Source: a virus
Length of the DNA: 64,000 nt
Reading direction: 5' to 3' (one strand)
IMG/VR virus record: IMGVR_UViG_3300025645_000055
Coordinates: 1 to 64,000 of that record
Positions 21,344 to 27,593 of this stretch are shown piece after piece. The stretch's first letter is position 1, and the number at the start of each line of letters is the position of its first letter. The notes beneath the pieces were generated by a model. That model did not search any database. It saw only the letters and a list, made by a program, of their open reading frames with translations, and was not told the origin of the DNA. The translations under genes were made by a program, and so were the position numbers.

Positions 21344-21416
21344 TGGGGTATGGTGTAATGTGTAACATTCAAGATTTTGGTCCTTGAGAGTGTCGGTTCG
21401 AGTCCGTCTACCCCAA
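21344..21416 (+). tRNA. tRNA-Gln(TTG), copy 3
   Basis: Acceptor TGGGGTA/TACCCCA, anticodon loop TTTTGGT on CAAG/CTTG with an A-C closing pair, T-stem with one mismatch. Likely functional but weaker than copies 1 and 2. Confidence 0.78.
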
Positions 21417-21417
21417 C

Positions 21418-21563
21418 TATATTGTGTGCGTAACTAAGGTATTTAGGAGTATACATAACAAGTAGTTGACTTAGTACTATCAATGAAAAGTATGTGGAAA
21501 ATGATACAGTTTGAACGGAATCCCATGTTGGGGAGAGATATGAGTGCAAGCCTCATCAATATA
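21418..21563 (+). ncRNA. Structured RNA spacer, 146 nt
   Basis: TATATTG (21418-21424) pairs with CAATATA (21557-21563). Inside is the hairpin TGAG-TGCAAGC-CTCA. No ORF and no T-arm. Confidence 0.4.
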
Positions 21564-21567
21564 AATT

Positions 21568-21649
21568 GGGAGTATTGAGCAACTGGTTGCTCAGCAGACT
21601 GTAAATCTGTGGTCTTACGACATTGGGGGTTCGAATCCCTCTACTCCCA
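21568..21649 (+). tRNA. tRNA-Tyr(GTA), copy 1
   Basis: Acceptor GGGAGTA/TACTCCC, anticodon loop CTGTAAA on GCAGA/TCTGT, long variable arm as expected for bacterial Tyr, T-loop TTCGAAT. Confidence 0.92.
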
Positions 21650-21654
21650 CAATT

Positions 21655-21735
21655 GGGAACTAAAAGCCATTCGGATATGGCATCGGGACTGTAAATCTCG
21701 TCCTTCGGGGAGTGGTTCGAGTCCACTAGGTCCCA
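21655..21735 (+). tRNA. tRNA-Tyr(GTA), copy 2
   Basis: Acceptor GGGAACT/AGGTCCC with one mismatch, anticodon loop CTGTAAA on CGGGA/TCTCG, variable arm TCCTTCGGGGA, T-loop TTCGAGT. Confidence 0.85.
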
Positions 21736-21738
21736 CAA

Positions 21739-21795
21739 TTGGTCACAGATGAAACGACCAGTCTTCACAGAAAGACTTCCTCATGAGGGGATATA
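21739..21795 (+). repeat. Triple-hairpin spacer between Tyr tRNAs
   Basis: TGGTC/GACCA, GTCTT/AAGAC and the palindrome CCTCATGAGG follow one another without a T-arm. Confidence 0.4.
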
Positions 21796-21808
21796 AATAA
21801 AGCTGCAT

Positions 21809-21878
21809 GGGTTGTGAAAGGATACTAGCCGAGGTTGTAACCCTCTAGCTTTGTAGGGTTCGAGTCCCTATCAGCCCA
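21809..21878 (+). tRNA. tRNA-Tyr(GTA), copy 3, reduced
   Basis: Acceptor GGGTTGT/TCAGCCC (six of seven pairs), anticodon loop TTGTAAC on GAGG/CCTC, T-arm TAGGG-TTCGAGT-CCCTA. D-arm and variable region are short, total 70 nt. Confidence 0.65.
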
Positions 21879-21883
21879 CAACT

Positions 21884-22016
21884 TGACTATAATTGGTCGG
21901 CAATGTTAATGTAGTGTTTGAGAGCAAACCGTATAATCTCGGCAAACCATCATTAATGAATGAGTTATGTATGTTACATCATAACCTTTTGTGGGGTTCG
22001 ACTCCCCAATGGTCAA
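21884..22016 (+). ncRNA. Expanded tRNA-like RNA, 133 nt
   Basis: Perfect acceptor TGACTAT/ATGGTCA with discriminator A, short D-arm ATTG/CAAT and T-arm TGGGG-TTCGACT-CCCCA. Some 60 extra bases hold TTAATG/CATTAA and GTTATG/CATAAC hairpins. Anticodon not assignable. Confidence 0.5.
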
Positions 22017-22052
22017 CACGCTAGGCTAGTAAGTGTCCAACACGCTAGGCTA
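22014..22052 (+). repeat. 15-bp direct repeat CAACACGCTAGGCTA
   Basis: Two exact copies at 22014-22028 and 22038-22052, the first overlapping the 3' end of the expanded tRNA-like RNA. Confidence 0.7.
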
Positions 22053-22056
22053 ATAT

Positions 22057-22128
22057 TCCTTCGTAACTCAGAGGCAGAGTACCGTGCTTTTAACACGGGA
22101 GTCGTGATATCGTAATTCACCGAGGGAA
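22057..22128 (+). tRNA. tRNA-Lys(TTT), copy 1
   Basis: Acceptor TCCTTCG/CGAGGGA, anticodon loop CTTTTAA on CCGTG/CACGG. The T-arm GTGA/TCAC has a nine-base loop TATCGTAAT, again with an extra A after the first T. Confidence 0.78.
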
Positions 22129-22130
22129 CA

Positions 22131-22202
22131 AAAATTAGTAGCATATGCTCGATGAACGACTATGTACATGTAAGTAGGGATACTAGTCATGTTACTAATT
22201 TT
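22131..22202 (+). repeat. Cruciform-like spacer between Lys tRNAs
   Basis: A perfect 10-bp helix AAAATTAGTA/TACTAATTTT encloses GCATATGC and GACTA/TAGTC hairpins; tRNA-sized (72 nt) but without a T-loop. Confidence 0.55.
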
Positions 22203-22207
22203 AATTT

Positions 22208-22280
22208 GCACCCGAAGCTCAAGTGGACGGGCTTCCCGCTTTTAACGGGAAGGTTACGGGTTCGAGGCCCGTGGGGTGCA
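22208..22280 (+). tRNA. tRNA-Lys(TTT), copy 2
   Basis: Acceptor GCACCCG/GGGGTGC (last pair mismatched), anticodon loop CTTTTAA on TCCCG/CGGGA, T-arm ACGGG-TTCGAGG-CCCGT. Confidence 0.9.
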
Positions 22281-22285
22281 CAAAT

Positions 22286-22369
22286 GCGATGTTAGTGTAA
22301 GTCAAAGATTCTAGATTAAACACGCAACCCATAGGGGTTGAGATGGGGGTTCAAGTCCTTTGCATCGCT
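22286..22369 (+). ncRNA. tRNA-like RNA with rearranged core, 84 nt
   Basis: Acceptor GCGATGT/GCATCGC and T-loop TTCAAGT are clear. The interior folds as GTGT/ACAC plus a hairpin CAACCC/GGGTTG rather than D and anticodon arms. No anticodon assignable. Confidence 0.45.
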
Positions 22370-22374
22370 CAAAT

Positions 22375-22468
22375 GATAGTATAGTGAAATATTCTGTGTA
22401 GACGTACATATAAAAATCACACCTTCTGCTTAGGTTGGAATAATTGGTATGAAATCCAATTACTATCT
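22375..22468 (+). ncRNA. tRNA-like RNA with T-loop insertion, 94 nt
   Basis: Acceptor GATAGTA/TACTATC, T-stem ATTGG/CCAAT with eight-base loop TATGAAAT. The interior has GTGA/TCAC around TGTA/TACA and a hairpin ACCT/AGGT. Same extra A in the T-loop as the RNAs at 20017 and 20165. Confidence 0.45.
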
Positions 22469-22473
22469 TAATT

Positions 22474-22544
22474 GCCGATATCGTATAACGGTATTACGTG
22501 CCCTTGGTAGGGGTGAAATCTCAGCTCGTTTCTGAGTATCGGCT
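22474..22544 (+). tRNA. tRNA-Thr(GGT)
   Basis: Acceptor GCCGATA/TATCGGC, anticodon loop TTGGTAG on TGCCC/GGGTG, T-stem CTCAG/CTGAG with atypical loop CTCGTTT. Confidence 0.68.
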
Positions 22545-22554
22545 CTAAGTTTAT

Positions 22555-22680
22555 TAATAAGTGGGTAAAACCTTGAGGCATCCCCCTCGGACTATGACGG
22601 CTTATATTTGACGATATAAGTGTTCAAGTTTCTGGTCAAGCAATGCACCAGGTTTGGTGGAATCACCTTACAAAAGCGAG
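22555..22680 (+). ncRNA. Structured non-tRNA RNA in the array
   Basis: Hairpins CTTATAT/ATATAAG (22601-22620), CTGGT/ACCAG (22632-22651) and GGTG-GAAT-CACC (22656-22667). No ORF, no T-arm. Confidence 0.42.
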
Positions 22681-22703
22681 GATTAATATTAATAGACTTA
22701 ACT

Positions 22704-22786
22704 GCGAATATCGTATAATGGAGGGGAAACCCGTATTATAGTGGCCTTCCAAGTCACGGATGAGAGTTCGATTCTCTCTATTCGCT
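22704..22786 (+). tRNA. tRNA-Gly(TCC) with D-loop hairpin
   Basis: Acceptor GCGAATA/TATTCGC, anticodon loop CTTCCAA on GTGGC/GTCAC, T-loop TTCGATT. The D-loop carries an inserted hairpin GGG-GAAA-CCC (22723-22732) just after its GG. Confidence 0.88.
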
Positions 22787-22794
22787 CAATAATT

Positions 22795-22881
22795 GCCTCT
22801 ATAGCTCAGTTGGTTTGGCGAAAGCCTTAGAGCAGCCCCCTTTTAAGGGGCAGGTCGTAGGTTCGAATCCTACTGGGGGTA
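22795..22881 (+). tRNA. tRNA-Lys(TTT), copy 3, with D-loop hairpin
   Basis: Acceptor GCCTCTA/TGGGGGT, D-stem GCTC/GAGC, anticodon loop CTTTTAA on GCCCC/GGGGC, T-arm GTAGG-TTCGAAT-CCTAC. The D-loop holds GGC-GAAA-GCC (22817-22826). Confidence 0.88.
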
Positions 22882-22883
22882 CT

Positions 22884-22936
22884 AAGTTAGTTATGACATT
22901 ATGATTTGAGGCTTAATCATCCTCTTTAACTAACTT
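22884..22936 (+). repeat. 10-bp closed stem-loop spacer
   Basis: AAGTTAGTTA/TAACTAACTT is perfect. Inside, ATGATT/AATCAT and GAGG/CCTC are mutually exclusive pairings. Confidence 0.55.
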
Positions 22937-22940
22937 TATT

Positions 22941-23011
22941 GCGAGATGTAGCTTAATGGCAAAGCATCGGCCTTCCAAGTCGAGGATGCGGTTCGACCCC
23001 GACATTTCGCA
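22941..23011 (+). tRNA. tRNA-Gly(TCC), copy 2
   Basis: Acceptor GCGAGAT/ATTTCGC, anticodon loop CTTCCAA on TCGGC/GTCGA, ordinary short D-loop, T-loop TTCGACC. Confidence 0.9.
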
Positions 23012-23019
23012 CTAAAAAT

Positions 23020-23102
23020 GCCCCCCTAGTATAATGGAGACGAAAGTCGTATTACCTTGGATTTGTAACCCAAAGATATCAGTTCGATTCTGATGGGGGG
23101 CT
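23020..23102 (+). tRNA. tRNA-Thr(TGT) with D-loop hairpin
   Basis: Acceptor GCCCCCC/GGGGGGC, anticodon loop TTTGTAA on TTGG/CCAA, T-arm ATCAG-TTCGATT-CTGAT. D-loop insertion GAC-GAAA-GTC (23039-23048) follows the GG. Confidence 0.88.
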
Positions 23103-23110
23103 CCATACCA

Positions 23111-23195
23111 GCCGATGTCGCATAGTGGTCTATTGCACTTGATTTGTAATCAAGAGAAAGAAATTTCATCGTCAGTTCGAATCTGACCATCGGCT
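23111..23195 (+). tRNA. tRNA-Thr(TGT), copy 2, long variable arm
   Basis: Acceptor GCCGATG/CATCGGC, anticodon loop TTTGTAA on CTTGA/TCAAG, T-loop TTCGAAT. The variable region is expanded to about 15 nt and can form a short hairpin, unusual for Thr. Confidence 0.88.
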
Positions 23196-23210
23196 CACAT
23201 ATTTATTAGT

Positions 23211-23672
23211 ATGAAAAACTTAATCAACAAAATCTGGGCGTTCATCAAACTAATGCTACCTAATAGCTGGTTTCCAGAAGACGTAATAATTTACGCTATC
23301 GAAGATGATATGAAATCGTGGAAACTTATTGAAGTTCTCATTGTTAGAGAAATAAATAAGTATAGAATCGAAAATGGTCTTAAACCAGTATCTGGTGAGT
23401 TAAACACCAAGCTAGAAACAAAGATAAGAAGCGACTTTATGTCGGATGAAGAAAAACTATCCCACGATGGTTTTGGTGTATCATCAAGAAGACTTAAAGA
23501 TATGGGGTTTAAAAGTGTTGGTGAAATTATAGCCTATGGTTATACAAATGGTGGTGATGTGGTTCATGCTTGGAAAAATAGTCCAAGTCATAATCGTGTA
23601 TTACTTGGAAATTATAAATACCTGGGTGTTAGTAAAACTGATAGATATTATTGTGTAATATTTACCAGATAA
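23211..23672 (+). CDS. CAP/SCP-domain protein
   Basis: 153 aa. After ~50 residues the sequence follows the CAP (cysteine-rich secretory/allergen) fold: LIVREINKYRIENGLKPV, SHDGF, VGEIIAYG and the hallmark HAWKNSPSHNRVLLGNYKYLGV. Bacterial CAP proteins are usually exported; the N-terminus has only a weak hydrophobic stretch, so location is uncertain. Begins 16 nt after a tRNA and is followed by two more tRNA sequences. Confidence 0.82.
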   Translation: MKNLINKIWAFIKLMLPNSWFPEDVIIYAIEDDMKSWKLIEVLIVREINKYRIENGLKPVSGELNTKLETKIRSDFMSDEEKLSHDGFGVSSRRLKDMGFKSVGEIIAYGYTNGGDVVHAWKNSPSHNRVLLGNYKYLGVSKTDRYYCVIFTR

Positions 23673-23674
23673 AT

Positions 23675-23714
23675 GCGAGTGTAGCTCAGTTGGTTAGAGC
23701 GTTATTTAAATCAT
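23675..23714 (+). pseudogene. 5' half of a tRNA (truncated)
   Basis: Acceptor GCGAGTG, D-arm GCTC-AGTTGGTTA-GAGC and the beginning of an anticodon arm, then directly the next tRNA. GCGAGTG pairs 7 of 7 with the TACTCGC that ends the following tRNA, better than that tRNA's own 5' strand does. Confidence 0.6.
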
Positions 23715-23786
23715 GCGGGAGTAGCTCAATGGTAGAGCGATACGTTACCAACGTATAGGTTGAGGGTTCGAATCTGATTACTCGCC
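23715..23786 (+). tRNA. tRNA-Gly-like with ACC anticodon
   Basis: 5' GCGGGAG, D-arm GCTC/GAGC and anticodon loop TTACCAA on ATACG/CGTAT resemble Gly tRNAs (normally GCC), giving ACC here. The acceptor TACTCGC pairs at six of seven positions and the T-stem around TTCGAAT is poor, so the 3' half may be degenerate or shared with the upstream half. Confidence 0.5.
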
Positions 23787-23791
23787 AAATT

Positions 23792-23822
23792 AAGGATGAC
23801 ATAAATGTTATCCTTTTTTATT
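23792..23822 (+). terminator. Terminator ending the tRNA region
   Basis: AAGGATGACAT/ATGTTATCCTT followed by a T-rich run. Confidence 0.82.
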
Positions 23823-23852
23823 TGTTTTATTCGATTAATTGAACTATATTTG
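23822..23852 (+). promoter_or_regulatory. Promoter of small RNA/downstream operon
   Basis: TTG 23822-23824, N20, TATATTTG 23845-23852. Confidence 0.78.
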
Positions 23853-23856
23853 TTAA

Positions 23857-23927
23857 ATGATAGGAGTATGAGTCCGTACATAAAAATTGGTCGAATAGGA
23901 CATCGCTACCAAAACCTATCATTTTTT
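23857..23927 (+). ncRNA. Small structured RNA or leader, ~70 nt
   Basis: Closed by ATGATAGG (23857-23864)/CCTATCAT (23915-23922), then six T. Inside are GTA/TAC and TTGGT/ACCAA hairpins, and GTCC could pair with GGAC as a pseudoknot. Directly follows a promoter; could be an sRNA or an attenuator for the next gene. Confidence 0.55.
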
Positions 23928-23947
23928 AATAAATAAAACAAAGAATT

Positions 23948-24187
23948 ATGATTAGAATTATTAAAGTATTAATGGATTTCGGGATGGATTTTGAATATGA
24001 AAATCGTGGGTCTGAAGGTGAGAAGATTGTTTCCTATGAACTAGGGTTAGATATATCCAACCAAAATGGTAAGATATATTACTCTTGTGGTTGTGAACCA
24101 GAAACAGTTGAAGATGTAGATTTTGAATACATGCGACTTGCTAGTGAAGTACAAGACGAATGTATCGCACAAACAGCATCCTTTTAA
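23948..24187 (+). CDS. Hypothetical protein, 79 aa
   Basis: Acidic small protein (MIRIIKVLMDFGMDFEYEN...) with a YYSCGCEPE segment. First gene after the small RNA leader; no family recognised. Confidence 0.6.
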   Translation: MIRIIKVLMDFGMDFEYENRGSEGEKIVSYELGLDISNQNGKIYYSCGCEPETVEDVDFEYMRLASEVQDECIAQTASF

Positions 24188-24188
24188 T

Positions 24189-24512
24189 ATGAGTGATGAT
24201 GTAGCTTGCCCATATTGTGGCACATACCAAGAGATTAACCACGATGATGGTTATGGGTATGAAGAAGATGGAAATCATGAACAACAATGTTATAATTGTG
24301 AAAAGAATTTTATCTTCACAACCGCAATAATATATCATTATGAAGGTTATAAAGCAGATTGTTTGAATGGTGATGAACACTTATATAAACCAGTGCCAAC
24401 TGCACCTAGGTGTTACGCTAAAATGAGGTGTGAAATGTGTGGTATTGAAAGAGAACCAACGGAAGATGAAAAAGTAACATATAGTATACCAGAAAAACCG
24501 AATTATGATTAA
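24189..24512 (+). CDS. Zinc-binding hypothetical protein, 107 aa
   Basis: Start at [11 protein letters not shown], the ATG one base after the previous stop. CPYC...CYNC and a second knuckle MRCEMCG suggest two zinc sites. Its end overlaps the start of the sugar dehydrogenase gene by 8 nt. Function not assigned. Confidence 0.66.
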   Translation: MSDDVACPYCGTYQEINHDDGYGYEEDGNHEQQCYNCEKNFIFTTAIIYHYEGYKADCLNGDEHLYKPVPTAPRCYAKMRCEMCGIEREPTEDEKVTYSIPEKPNYD

Positions 24513-25776
24513 AAACCCAACCATAGCAATAATAGGATTAGGATATGTTGGGCTACCACTTGCCGTTGCTTTTGCAAAAAAGTATAAGGTGATTGGTTTT
24601 GATATTGATAATAAACGAGTATCACAATTACAAGAAGCATTTGATTCAACATTAGAGATGAGTTCACCAGAACTAATAGAGGTGTTACACCCAAATGGTT
24701 TAACTGTTACAACAGACCCATATGTCCTTGGTAAAGCAGATGTTTTTATCATTGCAGTTCCAACACCAACAAATCATAATAATGAGTCTGTATTAACACC
24801 ACTTATTAAGGCATGTGAGAATGTTGCATGTGTACTTGAAAAAAATAAGGTTGTGATTATAGAATCAACTGTATACCCAGGTGTTACAGAAGATATTCTA
24901 GTTCCAATACTTGAAAAAGAATCTGGTCTTAAATTCAATGAAGATTTCTTCGTTGGTTATTCACCAGAAAGAATCAACCCAGGTGATAAGAAACACACAG
25001 TTACAAAGATACTTAAGGTTACATCTGGTTCAACACCAGAGTCTGCCAAATACATAGATGAACTATATGCATCAATCATTACGGCTGGTACATACTTAGC
25101 ACCATCTATTAAAGTGGCAGAAGCAGCGAAGGTAATTGAGAACACCCAAAGAGACATTAACATAGCATTTATGAATGAATTGGCTAAGATATTTAGTCTA
25201 TTGGATATTGATACTAAAGAGGTGTTGGATGCTGCTGCAACCAAGTGGAATTTCTTAAAATTTACACCAGGTCTTGTTGGTGGTCATTGTATTGGGGTTG
25301 ACCCATATTACTTGGCTCAAAAAGCAAGGGCAGAGGGTTATAACCCAGAGTTAATATTAGCAGCTCGTAGACTTAACGATGGTATGGGTGCTTATGTTGG
25401 TAGAGAAGTCATCAAGTTGATGATTAAACACAATAAACAAATAAATGGTGGTAATGTATTGGTTTTGGGAATTACTTTTAAAGAGAATTGTCCAGACATT
25501 AGAAATACCAAGGTGGTTGATATTGTTTCAGAGTTAGAGAAATTCTACGTTAATGTAGATGTATATGACCCTTGGGCAAATCATGATGAGGTTGAAGATG
25601 TGTTTGGTATAGATTTACTACATGTAGAAGACTTAAATATAAAAAAATATGATGGTATAGTATTAGCCGTTGGACATGATGAGTTTAAAACAATTATAAA
25701 TATTAATAACTTTGATGGTGTGGTATATGATGTTAAGTCGTTCCTACCAAAAGAAAATGTAAATGATAGATTATGA
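24505..25776 (+). CDS. UDP-GlcNAc/GalNAc-type nucleotide-sugar 6-dehydrogenase
   Basis: 423 aa. N-terminal NAD-binding Rossmann motif [14 protein letters not shown], then [27 protein letters not shown], and the catalytic region [19 protein letters not shown] with the active Cys in GGHC. The C-terminal domain includes [17 protein letters not shown]. This is the WbpA/TviB branch that oxidises UDP-N-acetylhexosamines to uronic acids for surface polysaccharide. It consumes NAD+. In a phage it may alter host capsule or O-antigen; that is inference. Confidence 0.93.
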   Translation: MIKNPTIAIIGLGYVGLPLAVAFAKKYKVIGFDIDNKRVSQLQEAFDSTLEMSSPELIEVLHPNGLTVTTDPYVLGKADVFIIAVPTPTNHNNESVLTPLIKACENVACVLEKNKVVIIESTVYPGVTEDILVPILEKESGLKFNEDFFVGYSPERINPGDKKHTVTKILKVTSGSTPESAKYIDELYASIITAGTYLAPSIKVAEAAKVIENTQRDINIAFMNELAKIFSLLDIDTKEVLDAAATKWNFLKFTPGLVGGHCIGVDPYYLAQKARAEGYNPELILAARRLNDGMGAYVGREVIKLMIKHNKQINGGNVLVLGITFKENCPDIRNTKVVDIVSELEKFYVNVDVYDPWANHDEVEDVFGIDLLHVEDLNIKKYDGIVLAVGHDEFKTIININNFDGVVYDVKSFLPKENVNDRL

Positions 25777-25970
25777 ATAAAGAAGAATTTGAAGAATGGG
25801 TTGTTGATGTGCACTGTGATTTATTTCACGTGATGCCAACATACATGGATGACGAACATGGTGTTAGGATAGACCAACTAAGGGTTTTAAGTGCTATTAA
25901 CAAACACCCAAAGGTATTACAACATAAAACATTAAAACAACTACTCGAACAATTCGAGGTATTAAATTAA
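25773..25970 (+). CDS. Hypothetical protein, 65 aa
   Basis: Starts on ATGA overlapping the dehydrogenase stop. Small acidic helical protein ending LLEQFEVLN. No family recognised. Confidence 0.6.
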   Translation: MNKEEFEEWVVDVHCDLFHVMPTYMDDEHGVRIDQLRVLSAINKHPKVLQHKTLKQLLEQFEVLN

Positions 25971-25975
25971 GAGAT

Positions 25976-26182
25976 ATGGATGAATGGGAAAGCAGATTGT
26001 TTAAATACAATTACACTTCGTATTGTCAAGGTACGGCAGATAGAGGTGTTGGATATGCACTTTTAAATGTGCCAAGAAGTACTACATTTAATAACAATAG
26101 AAGTGTACTAATGAATAGTAGGCATAACGATAATCATGAGATTGATATTGAAAGTGTTGAGGATTTAACAATTCACTTCTAA
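25976..26182 (+). CDS. Hypothetical protein, 68 aa
   Basis: Begins MDEWESRLFKYNYTS, 5 nt after the previous stop; Asn-rich middle. No motif recognised. Confidence 0.58.
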   Translation: MDEWESRLFKYNYTSYCQGTADRGVGYALLNVPRSTTFNNNRSVLMNSRHNDNHEIDIESVEDLTIHF

Positions 26183-26185
26183 TAT

Positions 26186-26216
26186 TTGGTTATTAAAAAT
26201 AATTATTATATATTTG
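26186..26216 (+). promoter_or_regulatory. Promoter of mscL-like gene
   Basis: TTG 26186-26188, N20, TATATTTG 26209-26216, very close (4 bp) to the start codon, so the mRNA would be nearly leaderless. Confidence 0.72.
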
Positions 26217-26220
26217 TAAA

Positions 26221-26643
26221 ATGAAATTACTTAAAGAATTTAAAGACTTTGCCATTAAGGGTAATATGATGGATATGGCAATCGGTATCATTATCGGTGC
26301 ATCATTTAATGGTATCATCAATATCTTGGTTAAGAAAATAATTCTACCACCAATTGCTTATATATCTAACGGTATCAATTTAAAAGATAAACGTATGGTA
26401 TTACAAGAAGCCACTGGTGATACTACAGAAATAGTAGTTGAATATGGTGAACTAATAGAAGCCTTTATAGACTTCTTTATTATTGGTCTGGTATTGTTTA
26501 TAGTTGTTAAGATTATGAACAAATGGATGGACAGAGCACAAGACCCAAGAGATATTACCGTTAAAACACCTAAAAATATTCAACTATTAAGTGATATTTC
26601 AGATTTACTTGAAAAACAAAATGAATTATTAAAAAACAAATAA
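26221..26643 (+). CDS. mscL: Large-conductance mechanosensitive channel
   Basis: 140 aa, the usual MscL length. N-terminal amphipathic helix KEFKDFAIKGNMMDMAIGIIIG leads into TM1, then a periplasmic loop, TM2 (FFIIGLVLFIVVKIMN) and the C-terminal bundle (LLSDISDLLEKQNELLKNK). MscL opens under membrane tension to release osmolytes; a phage copy could protect swollen cells or assist lysis timing. Own promoter. Confidence 0.92.
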   Translation: MKLLKEFKDFAIKGNMMDMAIGIIIGASFNGIINILVKKIILPPIAYISNGINLKDKRMVLQEATGDTTEIVVEYGELIEAFIDFFIIGLVLFIVVKIMNKWMDRAQDPRDITVKTPKNIQLLSDISDLLEKQNELLKNK

Positions 26644-26648
26644 ATATT

Positions 26649-27593
26649 ATGGGAAGCTTCTATTCAACATGTTCGATATCGGATATGACATTAACAAATC
26701 AAAAAACAAGTATTCAATTACTAGTACCAACCTTTTCTAAAGATTTTTCAGAACATAAGGGTATGATAGTATCTAACGATGGGGCAATGTGTTTCTTTGC
26801 ACCATTTGGGTTTCCAATCCATGGTAGATATTATGACTATGGGCAAATTGAAGATATAGAAAGAGATGCAAACGTTGAAATGCTTGAGGATTTCTTCAAC
26901 CTATCAATAGAACAAATACTAGAGAATGTTGGTGATGACCGTTGGCATAAATATGGTGAAAAAAGAGATGGTGATTCAACTGATAACCACTGGAAAATCA
27001 CTGGTAAAGATGGTGGTGCTGTTAAGAATCAAGATGTGTTCCTTGAATTGGGGATGACATATTTTAGAACTGAGGTTTTAGAATACCTAGAAGAAGGTTG
27101 GAAAGATTTAATACCTGGGGCTAAAGAACATGGTCAATACACAATTGGTGGTAGAATAGGACAATACTTTGATGAATTAAAAAAATTAAGAAAAGAAGAT
27201 AAATCAATATTTGGTTCAAAATATGAATCAAAATATGGTACTAGTTTATATCTACCAAGTTTGATTGAAATTAGTATGTGGGATTTATTACCAATCACTC
27301 AAGAAACATCTGGTGATGAAATGCTTAAGCAAGTTACGTTCTTATACAATCTTGGATATCGTAAACTAGGTAAAATGTTATTACCATCAGTTTATGGTTC
27401 ACAACAAGACAATTGGTTTGAAACACTTAAGTTTAATAAATTCACCAATGATTTATTGGTTAAAGATATTAACGAATATAATAGTTGGATGATTGAAGAT
27501 TATACCACTGATGGTGTTTTTGATAAAGAAGGTTTTATTGAAGACTATGGTGAAAAATATCTTGAACAAATAGAAATGATTCAAAATGGGTAA
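26649..27593 (+). CDS. Hypothetical protein, 314 aa
   Basis: Soluble protein starting MGSFYSTCSISDMTLTNQ. The opening strand and a CFFAPFGFPIHGRYYDYGQIED segment resemble large-phage proteins seen by me only as hypotheticals. No catalytic motif. Overlaps the Tpt1 start by 8 nt, so the two are translationally coupled. Confidence 0.65.
   Translation: MGSFYSTCSISDMTLTNQKTSIQLLVPTFSKDFSEHKGMIVSNDGAMCFFAPFGFPIHGRYYDYGQIEDIERDANVEMLEDFFNLSIEQILENVGDDRWHKYGEKRDGDSTDNHWKITGKDGGAVKNQDVFLELGMTYFRTEVLEYLEEGWKDLIPGAKEHGQYTIGGRIGQYFDELKKLRKEDKSIFGSKYESKYGTSLYLPSLIEISMWDLLPITQETSGDEMLKQVTFLYNLGYRKLGKMLLPSVYGSQQDNWFETLKFNKFTNDLLVKDINEYNSWMIEDYTTDGVFDKEGFIEDYGEKYLEQIEMIQNG

Noticed and set aside
21340-21768. 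Minus-strand open frames over the Gln and Tyr tRNAs
   Set aside because: They are antisense to well-formed tRNAs and contain peptides such as SNQLL or GLEPTLSRT that derive from conserved tRNA sequence.
2050-22016. Group I introns in the expanded tRNA-like genes
   Set aside because: The inserts are only 50-140 nt, too short for a group I core, and no P3/P7 core elements were seen.
18695-23786. Sequencing errors as the explanation for aberrant tRNAs
   Set aside because: The same deviations recur in paralogs with compensatory changes (59-nt pair, 69-nt pair, GAAA hairpins), while coding genes nearby are free of frameshifts.
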